Below are positions 1-8,705 of a stretch of DNA of 64,000 nucleotides, piece after piece. The notes under the pieces were generated by a model that was not told the DNA's origin, searched no databases, and was given only the letters and a program-made list of their open reading frames with translations. This DNA is from Mycolicibacterium elephantis DSM 44368 (lineage in GTDB: Bacteria; Actinomycetota; Actinomycetes; Mycobacteriales; Mycobacteriaceae): positions 124,001 to 188,000 of the forward strand of contig NZ_ATDN01000012.1 in the NCBI RefSeq assembly GCF_004014805.1, given 5' to 3'. Every line of letters starts with the position of its first letter. Position 1 is the stretch's first letter. The position numbers and the translations under genes are program-made.

Positions 1-495
1 GGGCTGCAGGTCACACAGCTGGTTGAGCAGATCGCCCGCCGACACCCCGTCCACCGCCGCGTGGTGGACCTTGATCATCAGCGCGATCGGCCCGCCGTCG
101 TGCGGGTCCGTGCCTCCGACGCCCTCGATCACCCACATCTCCCACAGCGGTTTGTCGCGGTCCAGCGGAATCGAGGCGATGCGTCCGCAGACCTCGCTCA
201 GCTCATGGCGCCCGCCGGGGGCGGGCAGCGCGATCCGGTGCAGATGCTGTGACACGTCCAGTTCGGTGTCCTCCACCCACACCGGGTGATCGAGGTTCAG
301 ATGGCTGTTCGCCAGCTTTGCTCGCAGCTCCGGAAGTGCGCTCATTCGCGACGCCAGATGGTCGCGGATGCGGTCGAAGTCGTAGCCACCGGGGATCGTC
401 GTGGTGTCCAGCTCCGCGATCGAACACACATGCAGCGGTACCGAACTCGTCTCGGCGTAGAGCAAACTGGCGTCGAACGCGGTAAGCCGTTCCAT
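1..495 (-). CDS. Wax ester synthase/diacylglycerol acyltransferase (WS/DGAT), C-terminus cut by window
   Basis: The family transfers an acyl group from acyl-CoA to diacylglycerol or a fatty alcohol, making storage lipid at the membrane. The first 165 codons are present, beginning MERLTAFDASLLYAE, and the frame stays open to base 1. The acyltransferase motif HHAAVDG lies at residues 144-150, the expected distance from the N-terminus for WS/DGAT (HHxxxDG). The ATG is preceded by a purine-rich stretch (CCCAGGG). It lies 66 bp downstream of, and on the same strand as, the cyclic-nucleotide-binding gene, so the two may be cotranscribed. Only the C-terminal half is missing. Confidence 0.93.
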   Translation of the reverse strand, partial: MERLTAFDASLLYAETSSVPLHVCSIAELDTTTIPGGYDFDRIRDHLASRMSALPELRAKLANSHLNLDHPVWVEDTELDVSQHLHRIALPAPGGRHELSEVCGRIASIPLDRDKPLWEMWVIEGVGGTDPHDGGPIALMIKVHHAAVDGVSAGDLLNQLCDLQP

Positions 496-561
496 CCCTG
501 GGAGATACCCGCGCTGACACTCCCGTCAAACGTCGGGGTGCGTGGACGGCTAGCGAACCAG

Positions 562-1029
562 TTAGCCGGAGCCGTCGGGTGAGGCGCCCGGGACGTGGCG
601 CGCGACGGTCTGATCCATGGTCTCGCGCAGCGCCGGAATCTCGTCGAGCAGGCGCCGCAGATCGTCGCGCGCGATGTGCAGCACCGAGGCGCGCCCCATC
701 GTCGTCACCGTCGCATTGCGCAGCGATCCGCGCAGCACCGACTCGCCGATGACCTCGCCCGGCCCCACCACCGCGATGCGGTCATGGCCGACGTACACCC
801 CGGCCTCCCCGCTGAGCAGGATGTAGCAGGCATCCGAGGGCGTCTGCTCCTGGATCAGCGGCCACGGCCCCGACGTCGACGTGCGATGCGCCGCCGACAC
901 CAGGCGCTTGAGGTCCTTGTCGGAGAACTTCGCGAACGTGTCGAACTCCCGCAGCCGGCGCGCGTCCTCTTCGATCTCCTGGGCGCGGGCCTGCTCGCTT
1001 TCCCGGGCGTACTTGCGGTTGTCCACCAT
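562..1029 (-). CDS. Cyclic nucleotide-binding (Crp-type) domain protein
   Basis: A 155-residue protein that is essentially one cNMP-binding beta-roll (about residues 28-145) after a charged N-terminal helix (MVDNRKYARESEQ). The region around GPGEVIGESVLRGSLRNATV resembles the phosphate-binding cassette (GE..L....R.A). There is no helix-turn-helix, so it is a stand-alone sensor or adaptor, not a Crp transcription factor. I chose the ATG at 1029 because the upstream open frame runs through a perfect palindrome and has unconserved composition. It precedes the WS/DGAT gene on the same strand, which suggests, but does not show, a link to lipid metabolism. Confidence 0.8.
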   Translation of the reverse strand: MVDNRKYARESEQARAQEIEEDARRLREFDTFAKFSDKDLKRLVSAAHRTSTSGPWPLIQEQTPSDACYILLSGEAGVYVGHDRIAVVGPGEVIGESVLRGSLRNATVTTMGRASVLHIARDDLRRLLDEIPALRETMDQTVARHVPGASPDGSG

Positions 1030-1089
1030 GTGATCCCCGATCCGCGATGTTTTCGCTGCCACCGGGAGCTTAGTGAATGCCCCGCGAAC

Positions 1090-1136
1090 GTGCGGTTTTA
1101 TCCGCAACACGCCGCGCGAGGCGGATAAAACCGCAC
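1090..1136. repeat. Palindromic intergenic element, family A copy 1
   Basis: Perfect 16-bp arms (1090-1105 GTGCGGTTTTATCCGC and 1121-1136) enclose a 15-nt GC-rich loop. It lies in the divergent promoter region between the cNMP-binding gene and the M15 peptidase gene. A related copy with compensatory base changes lies at 1955-2009, just past the other end of the M15 gene. Confidence 0.85.
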
Positions 1137-1206
1137 AGTCGCCGACGCACCCCGACGGTAGATTGACCGCAGCCGGGATCCGCCCCGGCGAAAGCGGTCG
1201 GATCAG

Positions 1207-1941
1207 ATGCATGCACGACGCCGGACGCGGCTGGCCACGCTGGCGATCGCCGCCGCCGTCGTCCTGCCGCACTGCAGCTCAGAGCCCCCGCCGCCGGCCG
1301 CCTCCGAAGCGCCACCGCCGCCGTCGACCAGCGTCCCGGCGCCGCCACCCCCGCCTCCACCGCCCAGCCCCACGCCGACGCCCGCCGGGCCCGCCGTTCA
1401 CCCGGTCACCGCCGCCGAGCTCGGACCGAGTTGGCGCCCGGGCTGTCCGCTGGCTCCGGAGCGGCTGCGGCGGGGGGAACTCGACCACATCGGGTTCGAC
1501 AACCGGCCCCGCCGCGGGGCGCTGATCGTGCACGAGGACCTGGTCGACGACGTCATCGCGATCTTCGACGAGCTGTACCGGCTGGGCTATCCGATCGAGA
1601 AGATGCGCACGGTCGAGGCGTATCCGAACGCCGACGACGAGTTGTCCATGCGCGACAACAACACCTCGGCGTTCAACTGCCGCGACATCCCCGGCAGCGG
1701 CCAGTGGTCGTGGCACGCCTACGGCCGCGCGATCGACATCAACCCGCTGCTCAACCCGTACATCGACTCAGCCGGCGATTTTCAGCCCGCCAACGCCGAG
1801 GTCTACCTGGACCGCAGCCGCATCGACCCCGGCCTGCTGCACGACGGCGACCCCGCCGTCGCCGTGTTCACCGACCGCGGCTGGACCTGGGGCGGCAACT
1901 GGCGAACCCCCAAGGACTACCAGCACTTCGAACGTCCGTGA
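1207..1941 (+). CDS. M15-family (VanY-type) D,D-carboxypeptidase-like exported protein
   Basis: A 244-residue exported protein likely to trim cell-wall peptides. A basic, hydrophobic leader ends LPHC (Cys23). This resembles a lipoprotein signal, but His at -1 is atypical, so lipidation is uncertain. A Pro-rich linker (about 26-63) precedes the catalytic domain. Zn ligands are visible as SWHAYGRAIDINP (His170, Asp177) and DYQHFE (His240), the VanY/extensin-like M15 pattern. The ATG has only a weak Shine-Dalgarno. The gene is flanked on both sides by related palindromic elements. Confidence 0.88.
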   Translation: MHARRRTRLATLAIAAAVVLPHCSSEPPPPAASEAPPPPSTSVPAPPPPPPPPSPTPTPAGPAVHPVTAAELGPSWRPGCPLAPERLRRGELDHIGFDNRPRRGALIVHEDLVDDVIAIFDELYRLGYPIEKMRTVEAYPNADDELSMRDNNTSAFNCRDIPGSGQWSWHAYGRAIDINPLLNPYIDSAGDFQPANAEVYLDRSRIDPGLLHDGDPAVAVFTDRGWTWGGNWRTPKDYQHFERP

Positions 1942-1954
1942 CGTCCTCCGGCGC

Positions 1955-2009
1955 GACTGTGCGATTTCATACGCGACACGCCGCGCGGGGCGTATGAAAC
2001 GGCACAGTC
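1955..2009. repeat. Palindromic element, family A copy 2
   Basis: Arms of 19 bp (1955-1973 and 1991-2009) match at 17 positions. The loop is nearly identical to that of copy 1 (ACACGCCGCGCG core). It lies between the convergent M15 and DUF1361 genes, and its right arm overlaps the TGA stop of the DUF1361 gene. It could act as a bidirectional terminator. Confidence 0.8.
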
Positions 2010-2652
2010 ACGGCTCCTCGCGCCCGGAGGCGCACAGCGACCACACCGTCAGGTACGCCAGCCCGAAGAACGCCGCCACCGCGATCGCCACCCCGGTCGA
2101 CTGCACGTACGAGAACGGTGAGCGCACCCAGTCCAGCGTCGACGTCGCCACCGCCCTCGGGTCCGTCACCAGGTCCCACGAGTTCCACCGCTGAAACCGC
2201 CCGATCACCACGCCGATCGCACACAACCCGACCGAGACGATCGCCGCCGCCCATCCGACCAGCACGCCCGCCTCGCGCTCGATCCGCCGATGCACCAGCC
2301 ACAGCGAGACGGTGCCCAGGATGATGCCGGTCCACGCGGCCACGCCGTATTGCAGGACGTGCCGCCACAGTTCGGCGTTGTCGTCCAGGTGCACGAGATC
2401 GGTGACCAGATACGGGGCGTTGGGCAGGAACAGCAACCAGCACAGCCCCAGCGGAATCAGCCAGACGCGGCGGCGCACCAAGGCGAAACCGGCCGCGAAG
2501 AACATCGGCATCCACGCCAACACGAGGTTCCAGATCAGGAACGCGGTCGGGTAGTACAGCGGCTCGGCCCGATCCGTGATGCCCAGCATGATCGCCAACG
2601 CGGTCGTGGCCACCAGCGAAAAGCCCAGGAGGTATCGCGACAACGAGGTCAT
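2008..2652 (-). CDS. DUF1361 integral membrane protein
   Basis: About 214 residues with six or seven hydrophobic segments. The signature FLPNAPYLVTDLVHL matches the DUF1361 family of polytopic membrane proteins, whose biochemical role is not known to me. The start MTSLSRYLLGF (2652) is preferred. An in-frame ATG at 2685 would add eleven non-hydrophobic residues, with an AAAGGGTGA motif directly abutting that codon. The stop codon falls inside the family A palindrome. Confidence 0.82.
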   Translation of the reverse strand: MTSLSRYLLGFSLVATTALAIMLGITDRAEPLYYPTAFLIWNLVLAWMPMFFAAGFALVRRRVWLIPLGLCWLLFLPNAPYLVTDLVHLDDNAELWRHVLQYGVAAWTGIILGTVSLWLVHRRIEREAGVLVGWAAAIVSVGLCAIGVVIGRFQRWNSWDLVTDPRAVATSTLDWVRSPFSYVQSTGVAIAVAAFFGLAYLTVWSLCASGREEP

Positions 2653-2738
2653 CTGTGCAGCTTGCCAGCACAATCGATGAACCATTCACCCTTTGTGCAC
2701 GTAACTAGCGGTAGGAAGCCCGACTGAGAGGACGCCGC

Positions 2739-4976
2739 GTGCTGCAAGGGATCGCACGACTGGCCCTCGCCGCGCCGCGCCGCGTCATCGCCGTTGCCGC
2801 GCTGGCGACGATTCTGGCGGCCCTCTTCGGCATCCCGGTCGCAAACCGACTGTGCGCGTGCGGTTTCCAAGACCCCACCTCGGAGTCGACCGAGGCGACA
2901 CGCCTGCTCGCCGAGAAGTTCGGCCAGGGCGAGGTGCAGCTGCTCATCGTCGTCACCGCGCCCGACGGCGCCGACAGCGCGCAAGCCCGCGCCGTGGGCA
3001 CCGACATCGTCGACCAGCTGTACCGCTCCCCGCACGTCGCGACCGTGACCTCGGCCTGGACCGCGCCGCCCCCGGCCGCGGCCCAGCTCATCAGCAGGGA
3101 CGGCGGCTCCGGGCTGATCATCGCCGGCATCCGCGGCGGGGAGAACGACTCGCAGAAGTACGCCAAGGAGCTGTCGTCGGAGATCGCCATGGACCGCGAC
3201 GGCGTCACGGTCCGAGCCGGCGGCGTGGCGATGGTCAACGTGCAGATCACCGAGCAGTCCCAGCGCGACGTGCTGACGATGGAGATGATCGCGATCCCGC
3301 TCAGCTTCCTGGTGCTGGTATGGGTGTTCGGCGGGCTGCTGGCCGCCGCGGTGCCGATCGCCGTCGGCGTGATCGCGATTCTCGGTGCGCTCGCGGTCCT
3401 GCACGCCATCACGTTCACCACCGACGTGTCGATCTTCGCGCTCAACCTCACCGCGGCCATGGGGCTGGCGCTGGCCATCGACTACACGCTGTTGATGGTC
3501 AGCCGGTTCCGCGACGAGCTCGCCGATGGCGCAGGCCGCGACGACGCGCTGGTGCGCACCATGGCGACCGCGGGCCGCACGGTGGTGTTCTCGGCGACGA
3601 CGGTCGCGCTGTCGGTGGCCGCGATGGCGCTGTTCCCCATGCACTTCCTCAAGTCGTTCGCGTACGCCGGCGTGGCGACCGTGGGGTTCACCATGGTCGC
3701 CGCTCTGGTGGTGACGCCCGCGGCGATCGTGCTGCTCGGGGACCGGTTCGACGCGTTCGATGTACGACGGCTGCTACGGCGTATGTTCCGGCGGCCGACG
3801 CCCTTACGGCGGTCGGTCGAGCGACAATTCTGGTACCGCGCACCGAAATTCGTGATGTCGCACGCCGTTCCGATCGGGTTGGCCGTCGTCGCGCTGCTCA
3901 TCCTGCTCGGTGTGCCGTTCTTCGGCGTGCGCTGGGGCTTCCCCGACGACCGCGTCCTGCCACCGTCGGCGTCCTCGCATCAAGTGGGCGATCAGCTGCG
4001 CAACGACTTCGCCGCGAACTTCGAAGCCACGGTCACCGTGGTGATTCCCGACGCCGCCGGCGTCGGCCCCGGCGAGATGCAGCGCTACGCGGCCGAACTG
4101 GCGCAGGTCCCCGACGTCGCCTCGGTGTCACCGCCGGCCTTCGCCGACGGCAGCGCGTTCCTCACCGTCGACAGCACCGCTCCGCTGTTCACCGACCGCT
4201 CCGAGGCCCAGCTCGACGGGTTGCACGCCGTGGCAGGCCCCGGGAACCAGCCCGTGCTCATCACCGGCACCGCGCAGATCAACCGCGACAGCGTCGCCGC
4301 GATCACCTCGCGGTTGCCGCTGGTACTCGGCGTGATCGCCGTCATCATGCTGGGGCTGCTGTTCCTGCTCACCGGCAGCGTCGTGGTCCCGCTGAAAGCG
4401 TTGGCGTTCAACGTTCTTTCGCTGACCGCCGCGTTCGGCGCCATGGTATGGATCTTCCAGGACGGGCACCTCGGCGCGCTGGGGACGACGCCCACCGGCA
4501 CGCTGACCGCCAACATCGCGGTGCTGCTGTTCTGCGTCGCGTTCGGCCTGTCCATGGACTACGAGGTCTTCCTGGTCTCCCGGATCCGCGAGTTCTGGTT
4601 GGCGTCCGGAGCCGCTCGGCCGGCGACATCGGGGTCCGGCAGAACCCGCGCCGACAACGACGAGAGCGTCGCGCTCGGCGTCGCGCGCACCGCTCGCGTC
4701 ATCACCGCGGCCGCGCTGATCATGTCGATCTCGTTCGCGGCGCTGATCGCCGCCAACGTGTCGGTCATCCGGCTGTTGGGCCTGGGGTTGACGTTGGCCG
4801 TGCTCGCCGACGCGACGCTGGTGCGGATGGTGCTGGTACCTGCGTTCATGCACCTGCTGGGACGGTGGAATTGGTGGGCGCCTGCGTGGATGACGCGGCT
4901 GCACAAGCGTTTCGGTCTCAACGACGGTCACGGCGCGGTGAACCAACCGGACCCCGAAACCGTATCCAATACATGA
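2739..4976 (+). CDS. MMPL-family RND transporter
   Basis: A 745-residue inner-membrane RND transporter with two MMPL repeats. Each repeat has a large periplasmic loop followed by a helix bundle, with the proton-relay motifs MGLALAIDY (repeat 1) and FGLSMDY (repeat 2). It is shorter than classical mycobacterial MmpL lipid exporters and lacks a long C-terminal tail. The GTG start has an AGAGGA ribosome-binding site. Its TGA overlaps the ATG of the polyketide synthase gene by four bases (ATGA), so it is translationally coupled to that pathway. It probably exports the pathway product, but the substrate is inferred from context only. Confidence 0.9.
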   Translation: MLQGIARLALAAPRRVIAVAALATILAALFGIPVANRLCACGFQDPTSESTEATRLLAEKFGQGEVQLLIVVTAPDGADSAQARAVGTDIVDQLYRSPHVATVTSAWTAPPPAAAQLISRDGGSGLIIAGIRGGENDSQKYAKELSSEIAMDRDGVTVRAGGVAMVNVQITEQSQRDVLTMEMIAIPLSFLVLVWVFGGLLAAAVPIAVGVIAILGALAVLHAITFTTDVSIFALNLTAAMGLALAIDYTLLMVSRFRDELADGAGRDDALVRTMATAGRTVVFSATTVALSVAAMALFPMHFLKSFAYAGVATVGFTMVAALVVTPAAIVLLGDRFDAFDVRRLLRRMFRRPTPLRRSVERQFWYRAPKFVMSHAVPIGLAVVALLILLGVPFFGVRWGFPDDRVLPPSASSHQVGDQLRNDFAANFEATVTVVIPDAAGVGPGEMQRYAAELAQVPDVASVSPPAFADGSAFLTVDSTAPLFTDRSEAQLDGLHAVAGPGNQPVLITGTAQINRDSVAAITSRLPLVLGVIAVIMLGLLFLLTGSVVVPLKALAFNVLSLTAAFGAMVWIFQDGHLGALGTTPTGTLTANIAVLLFCVAFGLSMDYEVFLVSRIREFWLASGAARPATSGSGRTRADNDESVALGVARTARVITAAALIMSISFAALIAANVSVIRLLGLGLTLAVLADATLVRMVLVPAFMHLLGRWNWWAPAWMTRLHKRFGLNDGHGAVNQPDPETVSNT

Positions 4977-6031
4977 GCGTCCTTGCGAGCGTCCGCGGCG
5001 CGTTACCGCGGCACCGCTACACCCAGGCCGAGATCACCGAGTCGCTGCTCACCTATCCCGGGTGGGAGCGCTACGAAGCGGCGATCCGGGCCGTGCACGC
5101 CAGCGCGCACGTCCGCAGTCGCCACCTCGTGGTGCCGCTCGAGGACTACCCGATGCTGATCGACTTCGGCGCCGCCAACGATGCTTTCATCGAGCACGCC
5201 GTCGCACTCGGGGCCTCGGCGCTGTCCGACGCGCTGCAGGACGCCGGGCTGGCGCCCTCCGACGTCGACCTGATTCTGACGACGACGGTCACCGGGATCG
5301 CGGTGCCGTCGCTGGACGCCCGCATCGCCACGCGCATCGGGCTTCGCCCCGACGTGCGACGGGTGCCGGTGTTCGGGTTGGGTTGCGTGGCCGGGGCGGC
5401 CGGCGTGGCCAGGCTTCACGACTATCTGCGCGGCGCGCCCGACGACGTCGCGGTGCTGGTGTCGGTGGAGCTGTGCTCGCTGGGCCAGAAGGTCAACCCG
5501 ACGATGGCGACCATCGTCGGCAGCGCGTTGTTCGGCGACGGGGCGGCCGCCGTCGTGGCCGTCGGCGAGCGGCGCGCCGAGAAGATCCGCGCCCGCGGAC
5601 CCGAAGTCCTCGATTCCCGCAGCCACCTCTATCCCGACTCGCTGCGGACCATGGGGTGGGACATCAGTTCGGACGGAATGGAATTGGTGTTGGCTGCCGA
5701 TCTGCCGGCCATCATCGAGCGCTATCTCGGCGACGACGTCACCGGCTTCCTCGCTTCACACGGGCTGACGATCGACGACGTCGGCGCCTGGGTCAGCCAC
5801 CCCGGCGGCCCGAAGATCATCGACGCGATCGTCGACACCCTCGGGCTGCCCGACGACGCGCTGGAGCTGACGTGGCACTCGCTGAGCGAGGTCGGCAACC
5901 TGTCGTCGTCGTCGGTGCTGTTCGTTCTGCGCGACACCATCGACAAGCAGCCGCCGGCCGGCAGCCCCGGGATCGTGATGGCGATGGGTCCGGGCTTCTG
6001 CTCGGAGCTGGTCCTGCTGCGCTGGCACTGA
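4973..6031 (+). CDS. Type III polyketide synthase (chalcone/stilbene synthase family)
   Basis: A 352-residue soluble homodimer-type enzyme that extends acyl-CoA starters with malonyl-CoA and cyclises the chain to a resorcinol, pyrone or phloroglucinol. The triad is visible: Cys138 in FGLGCVAGA, His276 in SHPGGPK, Asn309 in EVGNLSSSS. The SYLVPGF-type end motif is replaced by [14 protein letters not shown]. It overlaps the MmpL gene by four bases and is followed within one base by a membrane methyltransferase gene, then a flavin oxidoreductase gene. This set of tailoring genes matches the arrangement described for mycobacterial polyketide-quinone biosynthesis. Confidence 0.93.
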   Translation: MSVLASVRGALPRHRYTQAEITESLLTYPGWERYEAAIRAVHASAHVRSRHLVVPLEDYPMLIDFGAANDAFIEHAVALGASALSDALQDAGLAPSDVDLILTTTVTGIAVPSLDARIATRIGLRPDVRRVPVFGLGCVAGAAGVARLHDYLRGAPDDVAVLVSVELCSLGQKVNPTMATIVGSALFGDGAAAVVAVGERRAEKIRARGPEVLDSRSHLYPDSLRTMGWDISSDGMELVLAADLPAIIERYLGDDVTGFLASHGLTIDDVGAWVSHPGGPKIIDAIVDTLGLPDDALELTWHSLSEVGNLSSSSVLFVLRDTIDKQPPAGSPGIVMAMGPGFCSELVLLRWH

Positions 6032-6032
6032 C

Positions 6033-6542
6033 ATGGTCTGGTATGTGCTGCTGATCGGCGCGGTCGCGGTGGAGCGCGTCGCGGAACTCATTGTGGCGCA
6101 ACGTAACCGTGCGTGGGCCCGGTCGCACGGCGGAATCGAGTGCGGTGCACGACATTACCCTGCGATGGTGGCTCTGCACACCGGGCTGCTGGCCGGGTGC
6201 CTGGTCGAAGCCGTTGTGCTGCAGCGGCCGTTCATCCCGTGGCTGGGCTGGCCCATGCTCGTGCTCGTGATCGCCGCGCAGGAGTTGCGCTGGTGGTGCA
6301 TCATGACGCTGGGCCGACAGTGGAACACCCGCGTCATCGTCGTCCCGGGTGCTTCGCGAGTGGATCGCGGACCGTACCGCGTTGTGCCGCACCCGAACTA
6401 CGTCGCGGTGGTGATCGAAGGGGTGGCGCTGCCGCTGGTGCACACCGCGTGGCTCACCGCCGTCGTGTTCACCGTGCTGAACGCGGCGCTGCTGCGCACC
6501 CGGATCAAGGTCGAGAACGCGGCGCTGGCGAGGTTGAGGTGA
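6033..6542 (+). CDS. Isoprenylcysteine carboxyl methyltransferase (ICMT)-like membrane methyltransferase
   Basis: A 169-residue membrane protein with four or five hydrophobic helices and the C-terminal SAM-binding signature GPYRVVPHPNYVAV, typical of the ICMT/DUF1295 superfamily. In bacterial type III PKS clusters, these proteins O-methylate phenolic polyketides at the membrane, a role inferred here from position. The ATG starts one base after the PKS stop, and the stop overlaps the next GTG by four bases (GTGA), indicating tight coupling. Confidence 0.87.
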   Translation: MVWYVLLIGAVAVERVAELIVAQRNRAWARSHGGIECGARHYPAMVALHTGLLAGCLVEAVVLQRPFIPWLGWPMLVLVIAAQELRWWCIMTLGRQWNTRVIVVPGASRVDRGPYRVVPHPNYVAVVIEGVALPLVHTAWLTAVVFTVLNAALLRTRIKVENAALARLR

Positions 6543-7555
6543 TCGACCTTCTGGTCGTCGGCGGCGGCCCGGCCGGGCTGGTCACCGCGCTGCACGGCGC
6601 ACGCGCCGGGCTCGACGTGGTCGTCGTCGAACGGCGCCGCGGCCCGATCGACAAAGCGTGCGGGGAAGGGCTGATGCCGCACACGCTGCGCCAGTTGGAG
6701 CGGCTCGGCATCGACCCGCCGGGCCGGCCGTTTCGCGGCATCCGCTACCTGGACGAGGACCGCTGCGTCGACGCGACGTTTCGCTCCGGCCCCGGCCGCG
6801 GGGTGCGCCGCACCGCACTGCACGCCGCGCTGCGCGACGCGGTGACGGCCGCCGGAGTACCGGTGTTCTTCGCGGAAGCCGGTGCGGTGAAGCAGGATTC
6901 GACGTCGGTGCGGATGGGTGCGCTGGGGGCGCGCTACCTCGCCGCCGCCGACGGGCTGCATTCGGGAATCCGCCGATCGCTGGGGCTGGCGCGACCGTCG
7001 CACGGCCCGCGCCGGTGGGGCATCCGCCGGCATGTGCGGATGGCTCCGTGGACCGATCACGTGGAGGTGTACTGGGCCCACGGCGCCGAGGCGTACGTGA
7101 CACCCGTCGCCGACGACTGCGTCGGCGTCGCGATCCTGACGTCGCAGCGCGGCGGGTTCGATCGACAGCTCTGCGCGTTCGCCGCCCTGCATGACCGGGT
7201 GGCCGGTCATGCGCACGGCCCGGACCTGGCCGCCGGGCCGTTGCGGCAACGGGTCAGCACGCGGACGGCGGGTCGAGTGCTGCTGGTCGGGGACGCGGCG
7301 GGCTACGTCGACGCGCTGACCGGCGAAGGGCTCGGCATCGCGTTCGAGGCCGCCTCGCTGTTGGTGGGCTGCGTTGCCGCGGACCGGCCCGGCGAGTACG
7401 ACCGGCAGTGGCGGCGGATGTCGCGGCGCTACCGGCTGCTGACGTCGGCGCTGGTGAACGCCGGTGCGTACCGGCCGGTGCGGGCGCGGATCGTGCCGGC
7501 GGCGGCGGCGTTTCCGCACGTCTTCGCAGCGGCCGTCAACCAGCTCGCGGACTGA
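6539..7555 (+). CDS. FAD-dependent oxidoreductase (geranylgeranyl reductase/monooxygenase-like)
   Basis: A 338-residue flavoprotein with an N-terminal Rossmann motif VVGGGPAGL, the signature DKACGEGLMP, and the second FAD-contact motif VLLVGDAAGYVDALTGEG. Together these place it in the PHBH/geranylgeranyl-reductase fold group. As the last gene of the type III PKS operon, it is expected to hydroxylate or oxidise the aromatic polyketide, for example phenol to quinone. The GTG start at 6539 overlaps the methyltransferase stop. It lacks the long C-terminal domain of aromatic-ring hydroxylases. Confidence 0.87.
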   Translation: MIDLLVVGGGPAGLVTALHGARAGLDVVVVERRRGPIDKACGEGLMPHTLRQLERLGIDPPGRPFRGIRYLDEDRCVDATFRSGPGRGVRRTALHAALRDAVTAAGVPVFFAEAGAVKQDSTSVRMGALGARYLAAADGLHSGIRRSLGLARPSHGPRRWGIRRHVRMAPWTDHVEVYWAHGAEAYVTPVADDCVGVAILTSQRGGFDRQLCAFAALHDRVAGHAHGPDLAAGPLRQRVSTRTAGRVLLVGDAAGYVDALTGEGLGIAFEAASLLVGCVAADRPGEYDRQWRRMSRRYRLLTSALVNAGAYRPVRARIVPAAAAFPHVFAAAVNQLAD

Positions 7556-7614
7556 GGTCGCGCGGCGAGCGGAATCGGGCGATTGAAAGATCTTGAATCG
7601 GGTACGCCGCCCTC

Positions 7615-8484
7615 ATGTCCAAGTCGAAAACCGCCGCCGCCGTCGCGCTCGCCGCACCCCTCGCCATCGCCATGTTGAGTGCCTGCAACGCCGAGGAGAC
7701 CGCCGACCAGACCACCACCACGACCACCACGACCAGCCCCGCACCGGAAGCCGAGACGCTCACCACCGAGCTGCGGACCGCCGATGGCACCACCGTCGCC
7801 AACGCGACGATCGAGTTCACCGACGACTACGCCACGATCACGCTGGAGAGCGCCGAGGGAAGCAACCTGACGCCCGGGTTCCACGGCTTCCACATCCACG
7901 CGATCGGCAAGTGCGAGCCGAACTCCGTCGCCCCCGACGGCGGCGAACCCGGCGACTTCCTGTCCGCCGGCGGACACCTGCACACCCGCGGACAGGGCGC
8001 CGACCATCCCGCCGCCGGCGATCTGACCCCGGTGGACGTGCGCTCGGACGGCTCGGCGCGCCTGGTCGCCACCTCCGATTCGTTCACGATCGAAGACCTG
8101 CGCGGACCGCAGGGCTCTGCGCTGATGCTGCACGAGCTGCCCGACAACTTCGCCAACATCCCCCCGCGTTACACCGTCAACGGAGTGCCCGGGCCGGACG
8201 CCGAGACGCTGGCCACCGGTGACGCCGGCAGCCGTGTCGCGTGCGGAGTGCTGGCGCCCGCGTCCGAGACGCCGGCGACCACCGATACGACGACCGTCAC
8301 CGAGACGGCCCCGGTCCCGCCGCCCGCAGGGACGACGCCGCCGGCCACCGAGACTTCGCCGGGCACGGAGACGTCGCCTACGGAGACCACCACTCCGACG
8401 ACCGAGAGCCCGGCGACGACGACACCCACCACGACGGTGACGACGACGCCGACCACCCCGGAGGAGGGGCAGCCGGGCGGGTGA
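7615..8484 (+). CDS. sodC: Cu/Zn-type superoxide dismutase lipoprotein with Thr/Pro-rich C-terminal tail
   Basis: An exported superoxide-detoxifying lipoprotein of 289 residues. The lipobox is LSAC (Cys24). The SOD domain spans about 45-213, with Cu-ligand motif [10 protein letters not shown] (His93, His95), the GGHLH region (His121), MLHELPDN (His173), and the disulfide pair Cys100/Cys210. The insert [14 protein letters not shown] carries more His than I recall for the corresponding segment of M. tuberculosis SodC, which is a Cu-only enzyme. Residues 214-289 form a Thr/Pro/Glu-rich tail absent from ordinary SodC and likely wall-spanning or glycosylated. A second Thr run (33-40) follows the lipobox. 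The ribosome-binding site is weak. Confidence 0.92.
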   Translation: MSKSKTAAAVALAAPLAIAMLSACNAEETADQTTTTTTTTSPAPEAETLTTELRTADGTTVANATIEFTDDYATITLESAEGSNLTPGFHGFHIHAIGKCEPNSVAPDGGEPGDFLSAGGHLHTRGQGADHPAAGDLTPVDVRSDGSARLVATSDSFTIEDLRGPQGSALMLHELPDNFANIPPRYTVNGVPGPDAETLATGDAGSRVACGVLAPASETPATTDTTTVTETAPVPPPAGTTPPATETSPGTETSPTETTTPTTESPATTTPTTTVTTTPTTPEEGQPGG

Positions 8485-8508
8485 CCCCGGCTCGGCGCTT
8501 GGCCCCGG

Positions 8509-8569
8509 CGGCGTGACCACCCGCGGCGCGCAGCCGCGGCCCGGGCGGGCGCTCGGCGTGACCACCCGC
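8509..8569. repeat. Short direct repeat downstream of sodC
   Basis: The 16-bp string CGGCGTGACCACCCGC occurs at 8509-8524 and again at 8554-8569, spaced 45 bp, in the non-coding stretch after sodC. I see no open frame or known element here. Confidence 0.45.
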
Positions 8570-8609
8570 CGATCGCTGGCCACGGCTCTCCAGGGTGACG
8601 GTGCTATTT

Positions 8610-8691
8610 GTGCCAACCTCTGAGCGAAAATTTCGCTCAACTACTACGCGCCGTCCCGACGACAGCGAATTATTCGCTCAGAGCTTGGCAC
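8610..8691. terminator. Long inverted repeat between convergent genes (hairpin D)
   Basis: Arms 8610-8628 and 8673-8691 match at 18 of 19 positions (GTGCCAACCTCTGAGCGAA at left). An inner palindrome TGAGCGAAAATTTCGCTCA lies at 8621-8639. It sits between the converging sodC and formate dehydrogenase genes, so it probably serves as a bidirectional terminator. There is no clear T-tract. Confidence 0.55.
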
Positions 8692-8705
8692 TTCGGCATG
8701 TGCAC

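Noticed and set aside
2852..6031. A very long alternative open frame across the MmpL and PKS genes
   Set aside because: Only its last third is the real PKS; the rest is Arg-rich out-of-frame translation of the MmpL gene, typical of high-GC DNA.
8485..8600. Mobile element between sodC and the fdh operon
   Set aside because: Only a short direct repeat and a hairpin are visible; there is no transposase or target duplication.
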